Shown: positions 32,901 to 60,640, numbered from the stretch's first letter. The stretch: DNA of 64,000 nt from Chaunax sp. Z400 (GCA_037577475.1 CM075202.1:9926501-9990500); one strand, 5' to 3'. Notes: generated by a model from the letters alone, not told the origin. Numbers and translations are program-made.

Positions 32901-35900
32901 ACTGGTCACACTCGCATGCAGCATTATTAACAAATTCCTCCCATGCTCCTCTGTCCTAACAGGCTCTCTAGTGACAACAAAGAAAATCTGTTTGTTGGGG
33001 ACATGCATGAGCTTGCCAGCACAAAGAAGAAAAAGGACTTCTACAACAGTAACACCAAATCGCAATGTGAGTCTACTGCATGCATGTGCAAGAAAACATG
33101 GCACATGGCTCCCTTTTCGTCCAGTAGTTCAGTAGTATCTAGAAAAATTTGTTAACTCCTGCTGACAATGATTACCACTAGAAAGTCAACAATGGCCAAT
33201 TTGATTGTCTCCTCTTTTTTTTTTTAAAAACACAATAGAAAATATTGTAGATTATTAACAATAATTTAGAGTTTTAGTCTAATTCCAGGGAGTCTGCAGG
33301 TGTGCATAAGCCCTATGGAGAACTGACTGTAGATAATGGAGTTCTCTTTGTGGGCTTGTATGCCCATTAATACAGTAACTGGACATTTGATCTGTGGCCT
33401 GTATATAAATGGCTTCCGGTCTAGAGGCCTGAACTATGAAGCAAGTTCAACAAACCAACCCACTTATCTGGCTGCACTAACCTTTACAACCACCCTCTTG
33501 CTAAGCGTTTATAAGAAGGTACTTATCAACTCAGTTAACTAGCTTTTGAAGTCTAACCATGAACGAGGTGGCGTTTGCAGCATACTGTATGATCAATACC
33601 AAACACAGACAAGTCTATTGGCAGCAAAGTATCATATTTACAAACTAATGATAAATAACTTTGTTAGCATAATTTTGTCTTCTGTTTTTTAGGGTGACTT
33701 TTTAACGTCTGTCCAGGGACTACAGACGGAAAAAATAGCCTCTTGGCTAACTCTGGCACATTTACAGCAATGTTCATTAATGTGCATTGTACCCGTTAAA
33801 TAAACCAATAAATAAAATAAATAAAAATAGATCAAATAAACTAAGAGCAAAGTATATGAAAACTAGTTAAACACATAATTCAGGCTAAAAGCAACACAAG
33901 TGCAGCTGCCAAATGCTGGATGGAGAGGTGGATGAAAACAGCTTGAAAAAAACTACAGTGTGTGAATATATAAATTCATTGGCTTATAATAACACTGCCC
34001 CATTATTAGACCACAAGTAATCTGACTATAATACTGTGCTACTTCGATGTAGTCTTTTAGTTAGTAATTTCCAGAAAATTGTTTGGTCTATTGGCGGTAC
34101 TTTGATACATGATTGTATCTACCTAGGTTAGCTTAGGTGTGCAGCATAAATTACCATGGTGTACCCTGGAAAGAAGTGGCCTGCTGTCATAATCCTGAAA
34201 ACCCAGGGTTAAACCTTCAGTTTCTTTGCTAAGCACAAATTTGCTTTTGCAGTGCAGGCCTCTGATGTCTCACCTGTCATGCCTGTTTCTCAACGGTCAT
34301 GTTAGCTGGCCCTGCAAATACTGCGGAACTTAAAGGAGTGCAGACGTCTGATGTCTCACCTGTCATGCCTGTTTCTCAACGGTCATGTTAGCTGGCCCTG
34401 CAAATACTGCGGAACTTAAAGGAGTGCAGACGTCTGATGTCTCACCTGTCACCTGATTGTCAACAGGACCTAAGGCTCAGCTCAGCTTCATACTAGCCTG
34501 ACATGCCAAACAGATTTGACATTTCATTTTTTCATTTCCTTTTCATAGAATTAGGTCACCGTATGCAGTCTGCTCTGAGTCGTCTCATCTCGCAAAATTC
34601 ACAATTGATTTAAACTGTGATTAATTCTAATTTTGTCTTTGCCACAGCTGTTTTCATGTTTTCAGTATTGATTTATGCAGTAGAGGGCAGGTACAAGAAA
34701 CCAAGGGAGTTGCATATTATTATTTTGATTAGCCATTAACCTAAATGCGGTTCCCATGTTTGTCTGCAGCCATGTCCCATTGATTCAAATCTTGAAGTAC
34801 AGCAACAGTTTGAAAAGGTTAAATATTGTTAACATGTCCTAAGATTATCACGGAAGTTTATTCATTTTCTGCAATTTGAATACCAAAGTGCATCTATGCA
34901 GCCTTTTGTCATTCAATACCCCAACCCTGCAGCAAATTTAACATTTGGGGAGGTTGTGACATTGCAGAAAGTTTTTTATAATGAACTGTATGTTAGTTTG
35001 AGTTTCCTTATCAGGAGGGGGTAAATAGTATGGACACTATACTATACATTACAATAAAATAAAAAGTACAACGAACTATAGTCCCAAAGATTATTGCCTG
35101 GTATACAGTGTGTGCATTTACACCAACGCACATTTTAAAACGTGTTGTTTGTTCCTTTGTCCAGTTGTTTTCAGGGACAAATGGATCTACGTGCTGAGAG
35201 GCAGCACGAAAGAAGTAAGTGCTGCAGCTGTTAGTAGAATCCTTTAGGATTTATTTGTTAAACATTTATTTGATTACATTTATTTGTGTGTAATTGCGTG
35301 TTAACATGCAGCGTCATGGATATTCCACACTTGGTGAGGCCCTCAACCGTCTGGACTTTTCCAGTGCCATTCAGGACTTGAGGAGATTCAACTATGTTGC
35401 AAAAGTGAGCGATGATGATTGCACACGTTGATTAACAATCATTTTGAAGGTGTTTTATGGTTTGTACAAGTAACTCTTCCTCTGTCTTCCCCTTTCTGTC
35501 TCCCATAGCTTTTCCAGATAATAGCCAAATCTGAGCTGCCCAATTTGAGTGGAGTTGCCCAGAAAAACTATTTCAATATACTGGAAAAGATTGTACGAAA
35601 AGGTAAGGAGACCTGACGCAGACACTGATTACTTCACTGGATATATTGTACAGGCAGACATTTTCTTGGCCCTCTCTCTGGTGTCACAGCTTGTCGTTGT
35701 ACCCTACCCACTAATTTAGGCTCCTTCACGTGTTTCTAAAAGCAGCTTCATATTTTACAGAAAGAATGTGTCCTAAACAAATTGTAGGCTCAGAGTAAGC
35801 AGACGTCGTCGTTTCTCTGACTGCTGTTTAGTCACAGGCATTGCACTTACAGTACCACAAAACCGGTAGGACCAGTGTGCTCCACCATTACACAGTTGTG

Positions 35901-38900
35901 TTACCTGTTGGAGCAAAGTACAGATCTAATCTGACAAACGTATATCATGTATAGTAAAGTCATGCACTTTTGATTCTGTGTGTTGATTATATTAGTGCAA
36001 AGGAGATTGTGTTTTCATTGCTGCTTGTTTGTTTGTTAGTTAGATGTGGAAAAGGTGATTAGGTTTTGAGGCAGATAAGGATCAAGGTGCAGAATGACAA
36101 ATTTTTTGCAGCCTTGGTGGAGGTATGCACTCTCCAAGTGCCCTTCTAGTTTGAAACTGTGTTTTTCATCAGTCTGTTCTTTTTTATTTTTTGCACCCTG
36201 TGGGTGCCTGTCTAAAAACATTTTGAATCATTCACTTTGCATTTTACATTCAAGTATTTTTTGGGAGATAAGGAAAAGTTCGGATACATTACATTACTTT
36301 ACTCATGTTTTTATCTCAAATATTGTGTTTTGTGTTCTTTGGTAAATTTTTGACACTAGTTCAAGAGGACCAACACAATCCAGGCATTGTCAGGGAGCTG
36401 CTGCACGATCTGAGCTCTTCATTGCAAAATCTGACTATCCATGCTGGCAGGTGTGTCCTCGTGGGCAACATCAACATCTGGTTGTGCCGACAGCAGACCA
36501 TTCTCAAATGGCAGCAGCAGCTCAACAACCTCCAGATACCCAAGGTAGAAGATGTATCAGTGTTTTTTTCCCAAAACACCTCTAGATCTAGTTTAAATTG
36601 CCAGAATGTGCAGTAAATGTGACCTTAAAGGGAACTACACCAAAAAAATGAAAGCCTGCATGGCCACATGTGCAGTAGGTGTATATCTAAGGCCCCGTTT
36701 ACATGGCAACGTTTTAGCTGAAAACTGAGAAGTTTTTTCTTTGCATTTTTAAAACCTTCTGCGTTCACACGGCATCATTTCTGAAACGATCCCTGTGCAC
36801 ACGGATCCACAAACACAACTGAAAACACTGTAGTCTGTATGCCAAGGCAGTAGTTGGTGGTGTAACTTTTCAAAATAAACACCACAGGTTAAGATCACAG
36901 TGGTGGTTCAGCAAATATACATTGGAGGAGCATTAATAAATTCAACAGAGTCTGCAGCACACAAAAAAAGCAAACAGTCTGGTTTTGTATTTTTGTTGCC
37001 CTGGCCATGGTAGGCTGTTTGCTGTCTGTGTACGTGACAAAGGCTTGCAGGAACCGTAATAGGCATGCACGAAGCGGGGCTGTGTTGTCATCATTTTTAG
37101 CTAGAGTTGCGTTTTGCCCGTTTACACGAAAACTGCACGGTGTTATTTCTAAAAGTTTCCACTCTGGAGCCCGTTTTTTAAAGTTAGCAATTTCAGTCCC
37201 TGAAAATGCCATTTTCATATAAACGGATGGCCAAAATGCAACAAAAGGTTTCTGGTTTTGGGTGAAACGGTCGTCGTGTAAACGGCCCTACGATGAGTAA
37301 GGAATATAAAATATGGAAGGCGACCAAGAACTGGTCATCTAATGTTTAATTTATGAATCATAACACATCATTCTCGTCGGAAAAACACTAATTTGATTGG
37401 AACTTACTCTGTAGAGTCCAGCTCTGATTTTGTGTCGCACTTAATTGTCACTTCAGCAAATGTACAACGGGATGTCATTCAATGACTTGCCACTACACAT
37501 GCAAAACAAGATACTCTGCAAGTTATCTGATGCCTGTGACATCATCAACCTGGGGCAGGCCACGCCCATTCTGCAGGTGCTCAGCGAGGACAGGATGGTG
37601 TGGAAGAAACTCTGCTACTTTCACTTCTCAGACAAGGAGGTGAGAGAACAGCATGTTTAATTTAATAAAGACAATGAAGCTATACCTGTTTTTTGTTAGG
37701 GATATGCTTAAAACTTCCGATGGTACTTATGATTATCCATCTCAAGAGATGAGGCCTTCTTAATAGTACACATGTTTGACCAATAGAGGGCGGAATTGCC
37801 ATAATTTCACAGTGCTCTGTCTATCTCTCTTTCTCAATGAATCTGTCTCTCTCTTTGACACACACACACACACACTCAGGATTATATCTAATTGCACTTT
37901 GCTCTCCTCTGTGTTTCCAATAGTGTTTTAATTCTGTGTTTCCATCTGTGTGTAGTTCTGTAGGAATTTGGTCCTAACCAAAAGTGATAACGTGGACTGG
38001 AAGCTGATGTACTTCACCTTGCAGAAGCATTATCCAGTGAAGGAGCAGTACGGCGACACATTGCATTATTGCAAGCATTGTCATATCCTCTTTTGGAAGG
38101 TAAACAAACACACCTGCAACCACAATAATGTCATGTTGGAAACAGCATATAAATAACCAGTAGCATTCAGTAGTAAATGATAGGTTATACATTACATTGG
38201 AGGAAGAAAAGAGGGTAGCAATAACTTTATCGTTTTTAACAGATTTGTTTAGTCTGTAAGTGTTGTGTGCTGTAGCTAAGTAGAAGCATAAAGTTGGTTT
38301 TGTACTGCACTTAATTAGGCCTGCACTGTTCAAAGATATGTTTCTCACAGACCTCACATCACTTAAACTGTACATGGATCAGACATGAGAGTTTATGAAA
38401 GTAATGATCAATATTGTACTTGAACACAAAGTATTTCTTTGCCGAATAGACAAAACATTCATTATCACTTGGCACTCTCAAGAAACATTGGTCTAATCTC
38501 ACACTGACATCTGTCTCTAACATGCAGAAATCACACCTTTATACTGTAGATGTTTGGCTTTCTGGAAAAATGAGCCATGATGTTCCCTTTCTACGTTGAC
38601 CAATTACAGATTAAACATCAGGCCAGTGTGAAATATAGGTTCATTTTTACAGCAATGCTCTGACTATTCAACAGGAAAACGAAATTTGTCACATTTACGG
38701 GCACACTGTAAATGTCACTGTTGGTCAAGCTCATTTCTGTCATCAACAATGGATTCTATGAATTTATGTAGTCATTAATTAATGCATATGTAGCAGTCAG
38801 ACGCCCAACATATGATGTTTGCCCTCAGTGATATCTGATCCTCAGCCACATGTAAGACAGAGAGTTTTTCTTAATGACGTCTGGGGAAGCTGCTTTTCCT

Positions 38901-40171
38901 GGTATTGGTATTGATCTCCCTTTCTTGGAATTATTTAGTGCCCACAATCCCTTAATCTCCTTGAATGGTTCCCTGTATGTTTTAACCACTGCCCTCTTTG
39001 TACCCCTCTCTTTGCTGGTCTCCCTTCCTTCCTGCTTCTTTACCTGGTTCCTTATCTCCCTGATTCCCCAAGGATCGCCACCTGACTTTGTTATTCAAGG
39101 TATTTTCTGTCCCATCATGCCTTTGTGTTTCTTCGTTTGTTAATCGGTCTCATGTTTCCCAGATGATCTGATTCATAACTTATCTATTTCCATGTGTTCA
39201 TCTTTGTCTTGTACTGTTCACTGTTTCACTTAATGTCATCATGCTTTGCTCAAGGTGTGTTTTAGTAAACAGTGCCACTCTTGCCGCTGACTTTTTAATG
39301 GCCTCTTTCCAAATAAAAAAAATTTAAAAAAACTTTTTGAAAGAAAGAACACTGTCAGTTGCCGTTGAATACAAATGTTTTACTATGTATGCTAGTGTCC
39401 AAGAAAAGGTTGCACCAGCTATCTGTAAATGAATCATGATTTATGTACCAAGTCCTCTCATATTCTTTCATGTTTCAAACTCTTTCTTTACTAAATATAA
39501 CCTTAAAGAAAGCAAAGCTCTTACTAATGTTTACTTATTACTAATCGGTTACTCTTTACATCTTCTCCATTCATAGATAAATATAATAGTCGTTTGTCAA
39601 TGTAAGTGTTCCTTAATATACGCATATATACTAAATTATACAGTACCAGTCAAAGGTTGTAGAAATATATTTTGTAGTGACTTTGAAAGTTTTGCATTAG
39701 CAAACTGGTTTTCTTTTTGAACAGTTAGCCCTGGCAGTGGCAGTGAGTAGGTCTAATATTCAAATGGATATAATCAGAAAGGCACAGCTCTAAGAGCATC
39801 TCCAGCATGTTTCTGCTGCTCCCAAGTGGCCAAAAAAGATTTAAATATTCTCTAGGTGTGAACTAGTTTGTACTAGTGCAGTACATTTTAATTTAGTAAT
39901 GCATAAATCTCCATTTGCATCATTACTCCACCAAGTTTGATCTCACTAACAGCTGATGCAATCGTCTCCAGTGTCCCATGTCAAGTAACTGTATGTTACC
40001 TCCGATCTTAACTGCATGCATAGCTGCTCCTCTGGCCTCCTTATCCCCTGTCTTTCTAACAATGTGTTTGTTGTGTTCCAGGACAGTGGCCATCCATGCG
40101 CAGCCATCAACCCAGACAGCTGCCTAATGTCCATCTCTCCGCAGCACTTTATTGACCTCTTCAAGTTCTAG
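26856..40171 (+). CDS. fbxo25: fbxo25: F-box only protein 25, whole coding span (9 coding exons)
   Basis: Substrate-recognition subunit of an SCF (SKP1-CUL1-F-box) ubiquitin ligase, mainly nuclear, close paralogue of FBXO32/atrogin-1. Coding exons: 26856-26977, 32963-33066, 35165-35214, 35312-35404, 35509-35602, 36360-36544, 37457-37639, 37956-38099, 40082-40171. They sum to 1065 nt (354 aa) with consistent phases and GT-AG junctions. The N-terminus MPFLGKDWRSPGWEW is the family start. The region around residues 93-216 is the conserved central part. The F-box (MSFNDLPLHMQNKIL onward) lies near 221-265. The C-terminus ends FIDLFKF, as in FBXO25/FBXO32. Residues such as WKLMYFTLQKHYP and HFIDLFKF favour fbxo25 over fbxo32, and the convergent neighbour tdrp agrees with human 8p23.3. 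No break or missing domain is seen. Confidence 0.96.
27417..28437. mobile_element. possible non-autonomous DNA transposon with CACTGTAAAAT ends and TA flanks
   Basis: The left end reads TA|CACTGTAAAATGTAA and the right end, in reverse, TA|CACTGTAAAATCTAA, so 14 of the first 15 terminal bases match and both are flanked by TA. The interior has no coding capacity. It lies in the fbxo25 intron between coding exons 1 and 2. Two independent decayed copies in opposite orientation would look similar. Confidence 0.5.
28438..32962 (+). other. fbxo25: fbxo25 intron sequence without recognised elements
   Basis: 4.5 kb of intron with only short, unsupported reading frames, a TATATA run near 32118-32132 and AT-rich low-complexity tracts. 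No exon is needed here by phase. Confidence 0.5.
32963..33066 (+). CDS. fbxo25: fbxo25 coding exon 2
   Basis: 104 nt; acceptor CCTAACAG|GCTC, donor CAAT|GTGAGT. It encodes LSSDNKENLFVGDMHELAS followed by TKKKKDFYNSNTKSQ. The Lys-rich stretch corresponds to the nuclear-localisation-like KKRKKD region of human FBXO25. Confidence 0.92.
33067..35164 (+). other. fbxo25: fbxo25 intron between coding exons 2 and 3
   Basis: No exon was seen. It contains the 86-bp tandem duplication at 34261-34451 and nothing else recognised. Confidence 0.6.
34261..34451 (+). repeat. 86-bp tandem duplication
   Basis: Units start at 34261, 34347 and 34433 (TCTGATGTCTCACCTGTCA). The first two copies are essentially identical; the third stops after about 19 bases. 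This is a recent local duplication. Confidence 0.9.
35165..35214 (+). CDS. fbxo25: fbxo25 coding exon 3
   Basis: 50 nt; acceptor TTTGTCCAG|TTG, donor GAA|GTAAGT. It encodes FVFRDKWIYVLRGSTKE, matching the YREKWIYVHKESTKE block of the family. Another AG lies 10 nt downstream, but using it would break the phase set by exon 2. Confidence 0.92.
35312..35404 (+). CDS. fbxo25: fbxo25 coding exon 4
   Basis: 93 nt, phase 0-0; acceptor ACATGCAG|CGT, donor AAA|GTGAGC. It encodes RHGYSTLGEALNRLDFSSA followed by IQDLRRFNYVAK, a highly conserved block shared with FBXO32. Confidence 0.95.
35509..35602 (+). CDS. fbxo25: fbxo25 coding exon 5
   Basis: 94 nt; acceptor CCCATAG|CTT, donor G|GTAAGG. It encodes LFQIIAKSELPNLSGVAQK and NYFNILEKIVRK, conserved with human (IAKSQLTSLSGVAQKNYFNI). 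Confidence 0.95.
36360..36544 (+). CDS. fbxo25: fbxo25 coding exon 6
   Basis: 185 nt; acceptor ACACTAG|TTC, donor AAG|GTAGAA. It encodes QEDQHNPGIVRELLHDLSSS through VLVGNINIWLCRQQTILKWQ and QQLNNLQIPK. The VLVGNIN block is invariant in the family. Confidence 0.95.
36690..37290. mobile_element. MITE-like element in fbxo25 intron
   Basis: The left end is AGGCCCCGTTTACATGGC and the right end, in reverse, is AGGGCCGTTTACACGAC. The interior alternates motifs such as ACGGCATCATTTCTGAAACG and CGTGTAAACGG. No transposase is present. About 600 bp; a fish MITE pattern, superfamily not determined. Confidence 0.6.
37457..37639 (+). CDS. fbxo25: fbxo25 coding exon 7 (F-box)
   Basis: 183 nt, phase 0-0; acceptor ACTTCAG|CAA, donor GAG|GTGAGA. 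It encodes the F-box: MSFNDLPLHMQNKILCKLSD, then INLGQATPILQVLSEDRM and VWKKLCYFHFSDKE. The LP...I motif that binds SKP1 is present. Confidence 0.96.
37861..37876 (+). repeat. short (CA)n microsatellite
   Basis: Eight CA units in the fbxo25 intron before coding exon 8. Confidence 0.8.
37956..38099 (+). CDS. fbxo25: fbxo25 coding exon 8
   Basis: 144 nt, phase 0-0; acceptor TGTGTAG|TTC, donor AAG|GTAAAC. It encodes FCRNLVLTKSDNVDWKLMYF and KEQYGDTLHYCKHCHILFWK. The C-x2-C-x2-H spacing in CKHCHI resembles a metal-binding site and is conserved in the family. Confidence 0.95.
38100..40081 (+). other. fbxo25: last fbxo25 intron
   Basis: 2.0 kb intron in which no exon or repeat family was recognised. 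Confidence 0.6.
40082..40171 (+). CDS. fbxo25: fbxo25 last coding exon
   Basis: 90 nt including TAG; acceptor GTTCCAG|GAC. It encodes DSGHPCAAINPDSCLMSISP and QHFIDLFKF-stop. The last seven residues match the family C-terminus exactly. Confidence 0.96.
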   Translation, partial: DSGHPCAAINPDSCLMSISPQHFIDLFKF

Positions 40172-40277
40172 ATGCTCCATGTTGCTTTTCAAGCGAAGCA
40201 TCCGTTTACCCTCACTCCTGACTCCGGAGAGTTTCTACAAGACCTTGATGTCATTTACCCAAATACAAAGGGCTTCA

Positions 40278-40412
40278 AATAAATGAGATGACTCTTTATG
40301 TCTTAATTACATTTTGCACAAGTGTTTCCATAAGATTTAGATGAGATTTCTTATTTAAAGAATGTTGGTTATGAGTGAAATATAAAAGGACCTTTTTTTC
40401 CTTCCGAATAAA
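40278..40412 (+). terminator. fbxo25: fbxo25 candidate poly(A) signals
   Basis: AATAAA at 40278-40283 (about 107 nt after the stop) and at 40407-40412. Either could end the transcript. The convergent tdrp gene ends about 2 kb further on. Confidence 0.55.
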
Positions 40413-42435
40413 TATTTGTCTTCCTGACAACAGAAAAAGGTAAAAGGAGTTGTAGCATGTTTATGGTAAGTAAGTGGTGATATGTAATGTTTTCTTTAAA
40501 AAAATGACAAAAGGTAAAACATTTTCAGTGTGGCAGAATAAGACGAATTATGTGTTTTTATAATTGTTTATTTGATGGGTTTAAACTGTGGTGCTTTTTG
40601 TTTGGTTCTTTTATGGTGGTATTTTCCTGCAGTAACTGAATGAAGGTCATGTTTGATCTGTGTTTACATTCTGTGTGTTGTCTTTTGTCTTTTGAATTCT
40701 TGCTGTGCTCCATGTACACTGGAAGTATTACACTATGAGAAAATAATGCAGGACAAGTTTTTTGTCTACTAATGTCAGACCTGTCAACTGACAGACAGAG
40801 GAAATGTAAAACATTATTTATGGGAAAAAGTTTTGTATTCTTGCTCCAACTTTTGTAATAACTCCTTTTTTAGTCATTCCATTGCTTTACTCTTATTGGT
40901 ACTATGACTTTTATGGACCGTGAACTAGCTATACAATTATTAAATATTTTTAAAAACCTGTTTCTGACTTGACCTTTTGTTCACTGTGTAAAGATCTTTT
41001 TTAGATTTGACCTAATCATAGTTTCTGTTCCTGATTTTGTTCAAAATGTCTCTAAAACAAGGAAAAACATTTGTCAATGAGGCAGTTCATTAGGAAATAA
41101 CTTGCCATGCACAAGTTAGCATTTTCTTAAAATACAAGAACAAGAAATGGAAAGACACATTCATGTCAAAATTTAAAGATTTGGAAATTAAGACAAAGTA
41201 CAGGTGTGTTTTCAAAGTGGCTTTAAATAGCTGCAGTTCAAGAACTCGGGTTTCTGTTTTGGCGAATGTATCAGTGAAAACCATGCGATGAAAGACTGGA
41301 AAACTGATGAAAGAAGTAGAGGCAGACAGTCCAACTAAATCTTTATTCTGTTTGAGAAAATGTGACCCAACCTCTGAGTGAATAAATACAGCATACAGGA
41401 ATCCATGACAGTGGACCGGTACCTGTGTACAGTTCTGACTGAAATGAAGTAGACCTCATAGCAAACATATTTAGAGAAAAGGAAAGACCAGTGGCATTAA
41501 GTTCGTCATTCACTTAAAAAAATTGATGCAGAAATTATATTACATTATTTCTGTCCTATACAGTACAGGTATGCATAGCATAATCAACCAGCTTTTTATA
41601 GTGCAGAACACAAACACAAGTGCTGCTCTTGTCGGTGAAGCTGTCCAGGGTCACTGGTTTATAACTGGAAACCAGGAGGTCTCTTAATAGCTGATGCAGT
41701 GCAGGTGCATGCTGGGCTGATAAACCGGAACCTGCATAAACATTGAGATGAACAGAGGACGATTTGGTCTAGTTCAAATTTACAGCAAACACATGATGTT
41801 ATTCTACTGATATAAGGCACAGGGAGTCATTGCTTTTCTTGAGAAACAGCTATCGTGTTGGGGGTCACTTTTATTTTTAACAACCTCACATTAATCACCA
41901 CCGTACACTCCCAACACAGCAGCAACACTGATGCCAGGTGTGATTCACTCAAAACAAAATGTTCATGCTTGTCCATCCACAAACTCACTTTCTATCCACT
42001 CTACCTCTCCGTACACATGAATAGATTACATACATTTTAAGCCTCTCACTGATGTATAAGTTGAGGCTTCGGACTCACATCCTTCACTCAGTTGCTGTGA
42101 CTGCATAGAGATAAACAAAGTGGAAACCCAACATGAAGTCCCCAGTAGAGGGTTTTTGCACATTCTTCACTGACCTACTACTGCTGACAGCCACAATAAT
42201 CATGAAAATCACTCTTCTCATTCATCTGCAATATAAAATATTCAATTGTCAGTTCAGTGGATCACAGCTAATATATTACAGCAGTTTAAGGCTTTACTTT
42301 GTTGTCATGTACAGTTTACACTGGTGATTCAAAAGTGGCAGTCCTGCCAAAAAAAACACCAAAAAAAACATTAATCCCATAATCCAGAACTAAACTACAG
42401 AGACAAGAAGATATTTGGTTCAGGTCTTCATCCTG
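40413..42435. other. convergent intergenic region fbxo25 / tdrp
   Basis: Lies between the 3' ends of the two genes. The part from ~41340 to 42435 could be extended tdrp 3' UTR (minus-strand AATAAA near 41341). No other gene was seen. Confidence 0.5.
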
Positions 42436-42441
42436 TTTATT
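42436..42441 (-). terminator. tdrp: tdrp proximal poly(A) signal
   Basis: AATAAA on the minus strand only about 50 nt after the stop codon. Another minus-strand AATAAA near 41341-41347 would give a ~1.1 kb 3' UTR, and the intervening sequence contains no other gene. Which one is used cannot be told from sequence. Confidence 0.45.
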
Positions 42442-42488
42442 GATGGTACATAGGTGAGAAGGGAGGGGTATCAAAGGTAAAATGGCTA

Positions 42489-58015
<15,527 letters not shown>

Positions 58016-58300
58016 ATCTCCACTTGTCGCTGAAACAAGCCGTCTTGACTTAATGCAAAAAAAAAAAATTGCCTTTTTTTGGCCAAAAATGTCGGTTTTC
58101 TGGAGAGATCGCAGCCGCGCACCACCGAAACGCGCTCAGCTCTTTTGGTTATTTCTGCAGTAACAAATCCAAGAGGCTTAAACTGAAAACAACATTCATT
58201 CAGCCCGGAGATGGAGGCTTTTGTTGCGCACTATTTCTGAAGTCTTTGACGTGAGTTTGATGCGTTTTTACGCAGGCTCGACCACCTGGAACTCAAATCG
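58016..58300 (-). promoter_or_regulatory. tdrp: presumed tdrp promoter / 5' UTR region
   Basis: Sequence directly upstream of the tdrp start codon. It has a cluster of CpG dinucleotides around 58105-58135, unlike the CpG-poor surroundings. No TATA box or clear start site was recognised. The assignment rests on position. Confidence 0.35.
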
Positions 58301-59049
58301 TCGCTCCTCCCATATCCTCCGGTTCCTTGAAGTTGCCATGGTAGAAGTAGGAAGGGGTCATACGTCTCATCTCAGGCCAAAGCGAGCACTAAGATACGCA
58401 TTCATGCAAAATAATCTAGACTAACGTTTTCCCTGTAATGAATGGATCGAAGAGTGGAGAAAACACGGAAACGGATATTTACAAGCTGTTGTCTGACACG
58501 CAGTGGAACAGTCCTCAGAGGGTCCAGGGGGTCCGACTTATCAAATGAATTAATTGATTGCTTGTTTCAAATACAGTCCAGATCTATTGAGTAGGAGAAG
58601 TAGCAAACTCTCAAAATTGGCCTACTCCATGTTATTATTGTCAGATATTGTCAGTAAAATGTACTAAAACTATCAAAGGTATTTATAATACAAGGGAATG
58701 TAGTTTGTCAGCTTTATAATAATATTTCAGATAATATATTCAGTTAAAGTTATATACTCAAATTCTAAAGCAATGAACACCCATCCAGTTTTATCTATCC
58801 ATTCTTAGAATAATGTGTGGAAGTATTAGGTATCATAAATCTTCTCTCTCTATTTCTCAGACTTCAAAATAAACAAAATCTTTTCAGTGACTAAATGATT
58901 TGTTTGGTTAGTACTTGTCAACTCAATATTTGACATTAACACATGTTAATGGATCATAGGTTTGTTAGGGTCTTTTTTAAAGTTGATCTCATGTTTACCA
59001 TAGACAAAGACTGTTGTATTAAATCAAATCAAATCCACAGCTCTGTATT

Positions 59050-59084
59050 ACAGGGATATCTCTGACATACAGAGATATCCCTGT
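59050..59084. repeat. perfect 14-bp hairpin
   Basis: Arms ACAGGGATATCTCT (59050-59063) and its exact reverse complement (59071-59084), with a 7-nt loop. Confidence 0.8.
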
Positions 59085-59137
59085 TTGGTGAAGGAGCAGA
59101 AATGTGATTATATTGTGTTATATGAGCACTTTTAGAG

Positions 59138-59167
59138 TCTCTCTCTCTCTCTCCCTCTCTCTCTCTA
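59138..59167 (+). repeat. (TC)n microsatellite
   Basis: About 14 TC units with one interruption. Confidence 0.85.
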
Positions 59168-60544
59168 AGACCTCTGATGCCAGGGGAAACAAGTGACACA
59201 TTATGCTGGTGGGCTGACCTCTTAAAATAGCTGCAGTTTAGCTCAGTTTAAGACCACTCACCTGATTCATGGTCTTTAAATTCCTGTTTCAATGTCCACA
59301 TTATACAGTAAGTCACCGGGGAATGTGAGCCGTTAGATATATATGAACTTGGAGAGACCAAAAGAAACTCTGTTTTCCATCTTTTCTGGCATCTGTCCAC
59401 AAAAAGCTGGGCGATAGTCGTGTTTTTAGTCATATAAGGTGTTATTCAGTGTTGCACTCAGCATGTAATCTAAATATATCAATGTAATAATGCTATTACA
59501 GCAGCTTCTGCACAGCAGCAGTCCAGACAGGACTGAAAACAAAGCTTTGCTCTAAAGCATACTGTGTCAGTTTGTGATGGTACTTGGTGTGTGTTTTTGT
59601 GTATGTGCGTGTATGTTTGTGCAGGCAGGTCATTGACCTTTGACAAAGAGGGTCATCAGTGGTCACCTGTCCATTTGAGACCCTTTCTCGGACATACATT
59701 CCCAGAGTATCTCTACAGTGGTTATTTACAGGCTAGTGGCCCTGGTTGGTGACCTGCACATCAGTCCTCTTGATGACATGTACACGTTGCACAGTATTAG
59801 AAGGATGATAAAATTGCATGTAGCTACACCATATTTGCAGTCTTTTTTAAAAAGCATGTTTGAGATCTGCTGAAACATGTTCATTGATTTGCGCTAGTTC
59901 TCATTCAATACTGAAATAAAAACAAAAAGTTTGATTTGGCAACATAATTTGAGTTTAGATATCTTATTGATATGTTTTAATTGTGTTAATAGTTATCCTG
60001 CTTAGCAATTACAGCCTTTCATATACTGTATGTGTGCCGGCATGTATAACAAGATTAGTGTTAAAGGACATATATGTGACTGTTACATCAGCTGTTCTGA
60101 TCACTGAGACAGGCCAGACCTGACAGGGTCGCACAGTCATGATGGGACACAGCTGGGATTATCCAACCTGCTTCTGATGTCTCACATGGACACAGATGTA
60201 CTGTGCATCTTAAACTGTGGATTAGGGCTGATGAATGCCAGCGTGCTAAACTTCTGAACTGCTTCATTTTGGTTCAATAAGATGTTAGAAGAACTCATAT
60301 TCACCAGGTGACCAGAAAAAAGGACTTAAAAGGATGCAAATGTTAGTAGATGAGTAAATATGTTACTATTTGTTTACCACATCGACCTAATAGGTGAAAA
60401 TAAGTCGCTGTCATGCTCATAGCTTGTTTCTGCTGCCCTGAAGAGTATCTTGATTATTTTACACTTTCCTGTTTTTCAGAAAATCAAAACTGAAGGCAAC
60501 AATAACATCTTATCAGGTTAAATGACTATATGCTATACTTTCTA

Positions 60545-60640
60545 ATCAATCAATCCAATTCCATACAATAATCTTGATTCATAGAGCATTTTCAAAACCT
60601 TGTTACAAAGTGCTTCAAAAGGGCAGTAAAGTAAAACAAC
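60545..60640 (+). repeat. teleost dispersed repeat fragment
   Basis: Contains ATAGAGCATTTTCAAAACCT and TTACAAAGTGCTTCAAAAGG, phrases typical of a dispersed fish repeat recalled as 'tatagcgcatttcaaaac... acaaagtgcttt'. Name uncertain. Confidence 0.45.
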
